From contig JADFVP010000053.1 in assembly GCA_015222595.1 (NCBI GenBank), positions 1 to 10,690 of the forward strand: a DNA stretch of 10,690 bases. The letters run 5' to 3'. This document shows, piece after piece, positions 1 through 5,742 of the stretch; the first letter of the stretch is position 1, and each line of letters opens with the position of its first letter. This stretch comes from Pseudomonadota bacterium. Its GTDB lineage: Bacteria > Desulfobacterota > GWC2-55-46 > JADFVP01. The notes beneath the pieces are model-generated. The model was given only the letters and a program-made list of their open reading frames with translations, made no database searches and had not been told where the DNA came from. Both the position numbers and the translations under genes were made by a program.

Positions 1-1055
1 AAGCCTACGGCTATCATAGAGGTTACTAGAAAGGAGCCGCCGTAAGAGATAAAGGGCAGTGGAACGCCGACCACCGGCAGCAGGCCCGAGACCATGCCGA
101 GGTTGAAGATCATGTGCCAGAAGAGCATGGCAGAGATGCCAAGAGCTACAAGAAAACCGAACTTGTCCTTGGAACTCTCCGCAGTGCTCAGCCCCCTCAG
201 GATGAGCCCCAGGAAGAGTACGAGCACTATGAGAGAGCCTGCAAGGCCCCACTCTTCGGCTAAGACCGAGAAGATGAAGTCCGTGTGCTGCTCTGGCAGA
301 AACATGAGCTTGCCCTGAGTTCCCATAGTAAAGCCCTTACCGAAGTAACCGCCGGAACCTATTGCAATCTTTGACTGAATCAGATGGTAGCCCGCTCCGA
401 GCGGATCGGTCTCCGGTCTGATAAATCCCGTGAGACGGGCCTTCTGGTAACCCTTTAGCCCCATCCACGCAATCGGAATAAAGGCGCAGACGAGGATAAC
501 GATTCCGGCAATTATGCGGCGGCGCACCTTTATGGTCAAGACCATTGTCCAGAAGATCATCCATGTAATGAGCGCTGTGCCGAGGTCGGGCTCTTTGGCG
601 ATAAGCGCAAAGGGTACGATCATAAGAACGAACGGCGGGGCAAGCTCCTTTAGGCCGAGGCCGCGCGGCGGAATACTTCTTGTGCTGAAGTACTTGGCAA
701 GGGCGATTATAAGCGCCAGTTTTGCTATCTCCGAAGGCTGAAAGGAGATGATGCCGAGGTCGAGCCACCGGGTGGCCCCGCCCGTGGCTCTGCCAAAGAG
801 AAGCACGGCGATAAGAAGAACAAGCGCACCGCCATAGATCGGATAGGCGAGACGCTCGAAGATAGAGTAGTTGATCGCAATTGTGAGGAGAAGAAAGACC
901 GAGCCGATTATCAGCCAGTACAGCTCTTTCTGGTAGATGGACGAGCTACCGGTAAAGGTTGCCGAGTAGATAGTGGCAAACCCGGCCGCTGCGAGCGCAA
1001 TGGTGATGAGCAGCGTTATCCAGTCGAAATGCGTCAGTAGTCGGCGGTCTATCAT
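1..1055 (-). CDS. rodA: RodA, SEDS-family peptidoglycan glycosyltransferase (3' end cut by window)
   Basis: Inner-membrane polymerase that joins lipid II into glycan strands, working with PBP2 in the elongation complex. Translating the minus strand gives at least 351 residues, very hydrophobic with about nine to ten membrane segments. SEDS landmarks are visible: RWLDLGIISFQPSE at about 96-109, KEPDLGTAL near 154-162, GKGFTMGTQGKLMFLPEQHT ending just before D259 (the family's essential periplasmic aspartate, in HTDFIF), and LPFISYGGS close to the window edge. RodA proteins are usually 350-380 residues, so only about 20-30 C-terminal residues are missing. I chose the ATG at 1055 because it gives MIDRRLLTHFDW, a typical RodA N-terminus, with GAGG about 12 bases upstream. 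An in-frame ATG at 1073 would add six residues (MRFYFQ) but has no clear ribosome site. It is the last gene of the mreBCD-mrdA-rodA operon, about 115 bases after mrdA. Confidence 0.96.
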   Translation of the reverse strand, partial: MIDRRLLTHFDWITLLITIALAAAGFATIYSATFTGSSSIYQKELYWLIIGSVFLLLTIAINYSIFERLAYPIYGGALVLLIAVLLFGRATGGATRWLDLGIISFQPSEIAKLALIIALAKYFSTRSIPPRGLGLKELAPPFVLMIVPFALIAKEPDLGTALITWMIFWTMVLTIKVRRRIIAGIVILVCAFIPIAWMGLKGYQKARLTGFIRPETDPLGAGYHLIQSKIAIGSGGYFGKGFTMGTQGKLMFLPEQHTDFIFSVLAEEWGLAGSLIVLVLFLGLILRGLSTAESSKDKFGFLVALGISAMLFWHMIFNLGMVSGLLPVVGVPLPFISYGGSFLVTSMIAVG

Positions 1056-1170
1056 CTGAAAATAAAACCTCATCTGTTAAATGCAGCCGGTCAGTTTCTG
1101 ATGCTAACAAGTCTCTCAGGTACGGCCTCTATTTACAAGACCGCAGTTTTCAGGCTTTTACCCGCGCCTG

Positions 1171-3018
1171 TTACTGCTTCTTTTTCGTATCGTCAGGTTT
1201 TAGCTGGTCTAGATAAGCCTTGAAGATTTTGCGCGCCACAGGGGCCGCTGCAGCCGAACCGAAGCCGCCGTGCTCCACTAAAACCACAACCACTATCTTT
1301 GGATTGTCATACGGGGCAAAGCCTGCGAACCACGCATGGTCGCGGAGCCTGTAAGGAACGTCTTCTAGCTTCTCCGGTCTTATCTTGCCGAGTTTCGCCA
1401 CCTGCGCGGTTCCGGTCTTTCCGGCAATGCCGAGCTTTGCCCACCTGAGCGAGCGCGCAGTGCCGCCCTCCTCTTCGACAACTCCAAGGAGTGCGCGCCG
1501 CACCCTTTCAAAGGTCTCCGGCGAGGTCTCTGTCATTGCCAGCACTTCCGGTATAAAGTTCTTTATGTTCTTTCCGGTAGGCGAGAGCACCTCTTCGACG
1601 AGCTGCGGCCTGTAGAGCGTGCCGGAGTTGGCTATGGCCGCGTAGACGTTTATCAGCTGCAACGGGGTTGAGAGAAAGTAGCCCTGTCCGACCCCGGCGC
1701 TTATGGTCTCGCCCGTGTACCACTTCTTTTTGTACGTCTTGCTCTTCCATGCGACGCTAGGCACGAGCCCCGCCTTTTCGTTCTGTAGTTTTATGCCGGT
1801 CTTCTTGCCGAGCCCGAACTTCTTGGAGTACTTTGCCAGCCGGTCTATGCCGAGCTTTAGCGCCACCTGGTAGAAGAATGTATCTGATGACTCGACAATG
1901 GCACGGTGTACATTTATCTTTCCGTGGCCTCCGCCCTTCCAGTCGCGGTACTCGCGCCCGCCGAACCAGAAAGAGGGCCCTGAGTGGATAATGGTCTCCG
2001 GCGTAAGCTCGCCCTCTTCTAATGCGGCAATGGCATGGAGCGGCTTGAAGGTCGAAGCAGGCGGGTACTGCCCCTGTATGGCCCTGTTGGTAAGTATGTC
2101 GAGCGGGTTCTCTATCAGCTCTTTCCACTGCTCGTTGGTTATGCCGGAGCTTAAGAGGTTCGGGTCGAAGGACGGGGTCGAAAGCATGGCGAGCACGCGC
2201 CCCGAAGAGGGCTCTATGGCAATTGCCGCGCCTGCGACCTCTTTCATCGCCTCCCATGCCGCCTGCTGGGTCTTAAGGTCTATGGTAAGGGCGAGGTCGT
2301 TGCCGGGGTAGGGGGGCGACCAGTTTACCACCTTGATCTTGCGCCCGACGGCATCTACCTCTACCTCCTTTATTCCGCTCTTGCCCTTGAGTTCAGTCTC
2401 GTAGCTCTTCTCAAGGCCGTATCGGCCAATGAGGTCTCCGCTCGTGTAGCCCTTCTCCTTCAGCCTCTTCAGTTCCCGTTCGTTCACCTCGCCTAAGTAG
2501 CCGAGCACATGGGCGATAGACTCATTATAGAGGTACTGCCTTTTTGGCGCGACCTCTAAGAAGATGCCTTCTATCTCGAACTTGTAGCTCTCGACCTTTA
2601 CGGTCTCCTCCCACGAGAGATCTTCTTTCAGCCTGATCGGCTGGAACTTCGGCCTCGCCTTCGCTTTCTCCAGCTTTTTGTCTATGCTCTTGGCGTCGAG
2701 CGCTATCAGGTTGCCGAGCAGCTTCTTCGTAGCGCTCCAGTCCGTTACGTCCTCCGGGACTATGTAGAGGTCGAATCCGGGGCGGTTGTCGGCGAGCTTG
2801 GCCCCGGTGCGGTCGTAGATAATTCCGCGCGGTGCTACGGACTTAAGCGTGCGTATGCGGTTGTTCTCGGAAAGTTCCTTGAAGTGAGTGCCGTGCAGGG
2901 CCTGGAGAGACCAGAACCGGATTGCGAGGCCGGAGAAGAGAATAACGACCAGTATCGTGACGTAGAGGATCCGTTGCTTCAGTTCTCTTGGGTCTTTATC
3001 GTCGAAGTAGTCGCTCAA
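1171..3018 (-). CDS. mrdA: Penicillin-binding protein 2, elongation-specific D,D-transpeptidase
   Basis: Class B PBP that cross-links stem peptides in the periplasm while RodA polymerises glycan. It has 615 residues, near the usual PBP2 length. A short cytoplasmic N-terminus precedes one membrane anchor at about 17-36. The pedestal region follows, with RGIIYDRTGAKLADN at 64-78 and IGRYGLEKSYE at 197-207. The transpeptidase domain has all three motifs: S322-T-F-K325 (nucleophile serine), S377-S-D379 (the SxD form seen in PBP2) and K534-T-G536. YRDWKGGGHG at 357-366 is the PBP2-specific loop that carries a zinc site in some homologues, but the cysteines are absent here. The start codon is TTG (3016-3018). 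It is chosen because GAGAGG, inside the last codons of mreD, lies about nine bases upstream and the protein begins just before the conserved anchor. Only six bases separate it from mreD, which suggests co-translation. Confidence 0.97.
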   Translation of the reverse strand: MSDYFDDKDPRELKQRILYVTILVVILFSGLAIRFWSLQALHGTHFKELSENNRIRTLKSVAPRGIIYDRTGAKLADNRPGFDLYIVPEDVTDWSATKKLLGNLIALDAKSIDKKLEKAKARPKFQPIRLKEDLSWEETVKVESYKFEIEGIFLEVAPKRQYLYNESIAHVLGYLGEVNERELKRLKEKGYTSGDLIGRYGLEKSYETELKGKSGIKEVEVDAVGRKIKVVNWSPPYPGNDLALTIDLKTQQAAWEAMKEVAGAAIAIEPSSGRVLAMLSTPSFDPNLLSSGITNEQWKELIENPLDILTNRAIQGQYPPASTFKPLHAIAALEEGELTPETIIHSGPSFWFGGREYRDWKGGGHGKINVHRAIVESSDTFFYQVALKLGIDRLAKYSKKFGLGKKTGIKLQNEKAGLVPSVAWKSKTYKKKWYTGETISAGVGQGYFLSTPLQLINVYAAIANSGTLYRPQLVEEVLSPTGKNIKNFIPEVLAMTETSPETFERVRRALLGVVEEEGGTARSLRWAKLGIAGKTGTAQVAKLGKIRPEKLEDVPYRLRDHAWFAGFAPYDNPKIVVVVLVEHGGFGSAAAAPVARKIFKAYLDQLKPDDTKKKQ

Positions 3019-3024
3019 GGCCGT

Positions 3025-3504
3025 TTACCTCTCAAGCGTATGCGGGTCTGCTGTGCCGGAAACTCTGCCAAGGAGCAGGATTATAGCCGGAGCGAAGGCC
3101 CCGGTAACCACTGCGGCTATAAGTATCGAGCCGAGAAACGGCGCGTCGAAATTTGTAAGGCGGAGCACTATGTAGATGAGGAGCCCCTTTAGAAGCGTTA
3201 AGAGCCCGGCGGCAACAGCGCGGATAAAGGGCGTTGAGAAGGTGACCCTTTTGGAGAGAAAGTATACAGTGATAAAGACCACCATGAGCGCAAAGGAGGT
3301 GGAGCCGAAGATGCCGCCCGTAAAGGCGTCTTCCAAGTAACCCATTATAAAGCCGAGCACTACGCCCTCTACGGAGGCTCTGTTGTAGGCGATAAAGAGC
3401 ACTATGATGAGCGGCAGGTCGGGTATGGGGATAGAGATGAAGATTGTGCTTTTGAGCACGAGGTAGAGCACGGTGACGGGGATGAATATAAGGAAGTCTC
3501 TCAT
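3025..3504 (-). CDS. mreD: MreD, rod-shape-determining membrane protein
   Basis: Small integral membrane subunit of the elongation complex that binds MreC and is thought to help activate PBP2-RodA. It has 159 residues, the usual MreD length, with five to six hydrophobic segments (about 4-22, 30-40, 45-56, 68-84, 94-116 and 122-146). The best family mark is GYLEDAFTGGIFGSTSFALM at 55-74, with the conserved Asp and glycine pattern of MreD. MreD diverges fast, so the assignment also rests on its place between mreC and mrdA. The ATG is seven bases after the mreC stop. The bases between (CCGCACA) contain no Shine-Dalgarno match, so translation probably depends on coupling to mreC. Confidence 0.93.
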   Translation of the reverse strand: MRDFLIFIPVTVLYLVLKSTIFISIPIPDLPLIIVLFIAYNRASVEGVVLGFIMGYLEDAFTGGIFGSTSFALMVVFITVYFLSKRVTFSTPFIRAVAAGLLTLLKGLLIYIVLRLTNFDAPFLGSILIAAVVTGAFAPAIILLLGRVSGTADPHTLER

Positions 3505-3511
3505 TGTGCGG

Positions 3512-4477
3512 CTAATCTATTATAGGTGTAGGTGTAGGCGAAAGCGCGGGTACGCTCGCTTGAGCGGGTACGGACGCAGGAGTTGGCGCGGACGCCGGGG
3601 TGGCAGTCTCGTCTGCTGCTGCCTTTATGCCGGTTCCTTTAACTAACAGTACCTCTTCGAGCCTTGAGTAGTCGACCTTTGGCAGCACCTCTATCTCTTT
3701 AAAGAAGTTGTCCTTGCCCTTCTCTACCTTGACCACTTCGCCAAGAACGAGCCCTTTCGGAAAGAGACCTGAAAAGCCCGACGTCACTATGTGATCGCCA
3801 AGGAGCACGTCGTCGAGCTGAAGAACGTACTTCAACCTCAGCCTGTCCTTGCCGTTGCCCTCTATTACGCCCTTTACTCTCGTTCTCTGTACTATCGCCT
3901 CTATGTTGGAGCGAAGATCCGTGTTGAGGAGCACCATTGAGGAGTGGGGGCCGGCCTCTATTACCCTGCCTATGACACCGAGCGGCGTGATTACCGCCAT
4001 ATCCTTTACTATGCCGTCGCTCTTGCCCTTGTCTATGGTTACGGTCCGTGTCCACCGGTCCATGTTGAAGCCGAGTATTGTTGCGGCAATCGTCTCGAAC
4101 GGCACGCTCTCTTTATACTCAAGCACCTCTTTCAGGCGGCTGTTGAGCCCGATCTCCTCTTTAAGAGTGTTGTTCTCGGCCTTGAGCTGCGTAACCGTTT
4201 CGTTCAAAGAGTCGTTGTTCGACTTGAGGTTAACGAGAAGTATGTAGTTGCCAAGAACGTCCGTTATGGCCCCGTAGGTGCCGAGTATGGCGTTCTGTAT
4301 AGGAGAGATGGCAATAGAGATGACCTCTTTGACCACAATGCCGCGTTCGGCCCCTCTGTTGTCGGTAAGGGCGAGGTGGAGAGAGAAGAGCAAGAGGAGC
4401 GCCGAGGCGATCACGATCTTGTGCCGCCTCAAGTACGTCCGCGTTCTGTTCTTGTCTATAAGGTTGTTGTTAAGCAC
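3512..4477 (-). CDS. mreC: MreC, periplasmic scaffold of the elongation complex
   Basis: Bitopic inner-membrane protein whose periplasmic domain self-assembles and contacts PBP2, MreD and RodA. It has 321 residues. A basic cytoplasmic stretch (RTRTYLRRHK, 11-20) precedes one membrane helix at about 21-37. A coiled coil spans about 84-120 (LKSNNDSLNETVTQLKAENN and on). The double beta-barrel MreC domain spans about 125-280, with GFNMDRWTRTVTIDKGKSDG at 136-155 and VTSGFSGLFPKGLVLGEV at 231-248. A low-complexity Ala/Pro/Ser/Thr tail at 286-319 follows the conserved domain and is probably disordered. The start is GTG at 4475-4477, with no strong ribosome site upstream. In-frame alternatives further in (TTG, GTG) would eat into the anchor, so the first start is kept with some doubt. 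It lies 33 bases after mreB. Confidence 0.95.
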   Translation of the reverse strand: MLNNNLIDKNRTRTYLRRHKIVIASALLLLFSLHLALTDNRGAERGIVVKEVISIAISPIQNAILGTYGAITDVLGNYILLVNLKSNNDSLNETVTQLKAENNTLKEEIGLNSRLKEVLEYKESVPFETIAATILGFNMDRWTRTVTIDKGKSDGIVKDMAVITPLGVIGRVIEAGPHSSMVLLNTDLRSNIEAIVQRTRVKGVIEGNGKDRLRLKYVLQLDDVLLGDHIVTSGFSGLFPKGLVLGEVVKVEKGKDNFFKEIEVLPKVDYSRLEEVLLVKGTGIKAAADETATPASAPTPASVPAQASVPALSPTPTPIID

Positions 4478-4510
4478 TCTGTATAGTAGGGGTCCGGTTA
4501 AAAATTACGG

Positions 4511-5542
4511 TTAGTTCGGTATGGTAACTTCTTTTATCAGCTTTATCTCGTCGAGCACCTTGCCGGCGCCCTTGACCACGCAGGTAAGCGGGTCGTCGGC
4601 AATGGTAACGGGCAGCTGTGTCTCTTCCCTTATAACCACGTCGAGGTTCTTTATGAGCGCCCCGCCACCGGCCAGCACTATGCCCTTGTCTACAAGGTCT
4701 GCGGCGAGTTCGGGAGGCGTGGTCTCAAGTACGTGCTTAATGGCATCGGTAAGCGCGTTTATCGGCTCGTTAAGGGCCTCGCGTATCTCTCCGGCCTCTA
4801 TTTCAAGCGTAGTCGGTATGCCGGTAATGAGGTTAGAGCCCTTGATCTCGAAGGTCTTGTCAGCGTCCTGCGGCATCGGCAGGCCAAGCTCCTTCTTTAT
4901 GTTCTCGGCGACTCCCGTTCCGATAGAGAGGTTGTACTTTCTCTTGATGTATTGCACGATCACTTCGTCGAGCTTGTCGCCGCCGATCCTTATCGACTTG
5001 GCGACGACTATTCCGGCCAGAGATATTACGGCTATCTCCGAGGTGCCTCCTCCGATGTCTACTATCATGTTTCCAGAAGGCTCGGTGATCGGAAGGCCAG
5101 CTCCAATAGCGGCGGCCATCGGCTCTTCTATAAGGTAGACCTCTGCGGCACCTGCCGAGTAGGCGGACTCTTTAACGGCCCGCTTCTCAACCTGCGTTAT
5201 TCCCGAAGGCACGCCGACTATGATCCTCGGTCTGACCAGGAGCCGTCTGTTGTGTACCTTTGTAATAAAGTACTTGAGCATCTCTTCGGTTATCTCGAAG
5301 TCGGCGATTACTCCGTCTTTTAGAGGTCGGATAGCTGCAATGTTTCCCGGAGTCTTTCCGAGCATCGCCTTTGCCTCTCTGCCGACCGCAAGCACCCGCC
5401 TGCCGCGTCCGTCTTTTTTTACCGCAACGACAGAGGGTTCGTTAGAGACTATTCCTTTGCCCTTAACATATATAAGAGTACTGGCCGTGCCGAGGTCTAT
5501 AGCGAGGTCGTTGGAGAACATTCCGAGTAGGCGGTTGAACAT
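4511..5542 (-). CDS. mreB: MreB, actin-like rod-shape-determining protein
   Basis: Cytoplasmic actin homologue that forms ATP-dependent filaments on the inner membrane and directs lateral wall synthesis. It has 343 residues, a full-length MreB. An amphipathic N-terminal helix (MFNRLLGMFS) for membrane binding is followed by phosphate-1 motif AIDLGTASTLIYVKGKGIV (14-32). The IEEPMAAAIGAGL block is at 138-150 and contains the catalytic glutamate. Phosphate-2 is IVDIGGGTSEIAVISL (160-175) and the adenosine motif is GIVLAGGGALIKNLD (287-301). The interdomain segment reads IGTGVAENIK at 207-216, where many MreBs have IGE-x-TAE-x-IK. The ATG at 5542 has AAGGA about eleven bases upstream. It is the first gene of the leftward operon and shares a 200-base divergent promoter region with the ppiD-like gene. 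Confidence 0.98.
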   Translation of the reverse strand: MFNRLLGMFSNDLAIDLGTASTLIYVKGKGIVSNEPSVVAVKKDGRGRRVLAVGREAKAMLGKTPGNIAAIRPLKDGVIADFEITEEMLKYFITKVHNRRLLVRPRIIVGVPSGITQVEKRAVKESAYSAGAAEVYLIEEPMAAAIGAGLPITEPSGNMIVDIGGGTSEIAVISLAGIVVAKSIRIGGDKLDEVIVQYIKRKYNLSIGTGVAENIKKELGLPMPQDADKTFEIKGSNLITGIPTTLEIEAGEIREALNEPINALTDAIKHVLETTPPELAADLVDKGIVLAGGGALIKNLDVVIREETQLPVTIADDPLTCVVKGAGKVLDEIKLIKEVTIPN

Positions 5543-5592
5543 ATTGTATTTAGTCCTTTTATGATATTGATTAATATTGCTAAGTTTGTCAG

Positions 5593-5622
5593 ATACTAAC
5601 AGATTGGTTACTGGCTTTACAA
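5593..5622 (-). promoter_or_regulatory. Candidate sigma70-type promoter for mreB operon
   Basis: On the minus strand, TTGTAA (5617-5622, 4 of 6 to TTGACA) and TAGTAT (5593-5598, 4 of 6 to TATAAT) are spaced by 18 bases. Transcription would begin near 5586, giving a leader of about 45 bases before the mreB ATG. The -35 hexamer lies inside the 14-base dyad at 5616-5629. Matches this weak arise by chance in AT-rich DNA, so this is only a candidate. Confidence 0.3.
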
Positions 5623-5629
5623 GTGTAAA
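5616..5629. repeat. Perfect 14-base inverted repeat, operator-like
   Basis: TTTACAAGTGTAAA has arms TTTACA and TGTAAA around a two-base centre. It sits in the divergent region between mreB and the ppiD-like gene and overlaps the -35 hexamer of the mreB promoter candidate. This size and symmetry would suit a dimeric repressor or activator, but no regulator family is identifiable from the site. It is too short and AT-rich to act as a terminator. Confidence 0.4.
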
Positions 5630-5644
5630 ATAGCATAAAATAAG

Positions 5645-5673
5645 TTGAATTTACATCGAAAATTCATTACCAT
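5645..5673 (+). promoter_or_regulatory. Candidate sigma70-type promoter for ppiD-proS
   Basis: TTGAAT (5645-5650, 4 of 6) and TACCAT (5668-5673, 4 of 6) are separated by an ideal 17 bases, facing the ppiD-like gene. Initiation near 5680 would leave a leader of about 63 bases. The -10 is part of the short palindrome TACCATGGTA (5668-5677). The evidence is sequence resemblance only. Confidence 0.3.
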
Positions 5674-5742
5674 GGTAGCCCGAAACTGGAATTAGAATAT
5701 GTGACATTAGACACAATATAAGGTATCTGAAAAGGAGTTCGT

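Noticed and set aside
94..768. Open frames on the plus strand and in a second minus frame over the left end
   Set aside because: They overlap rodA in other frames. The rodA frame gives a clear SEDS protein, while these give Arg/Ser/Pro-rich sequence with no family resemblance.
1151..1170. Hairpin CAGGC/GCCTG with a ten-base loop directly after the mrdA stop, as a possible terminator before rodA
   Set aside because: The stem is only five pairs and is not followed by a T-run on the minus strand. rodA follows within about 100 bases and belongs to the same operon.
3944..4486. A 180-residue plus-strand open frame over mreC
   Set aside because: It lies antisense to a well-supported mreC and has no family features, so it is treated as a codon-bias artefact.
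5668..5677. TACCATGGTA palindrome as a second operator
   Set aside because: Ten bases of perfect symmetry is too short to stand out from chance; it is noted only as overlapping the promoter candidate.
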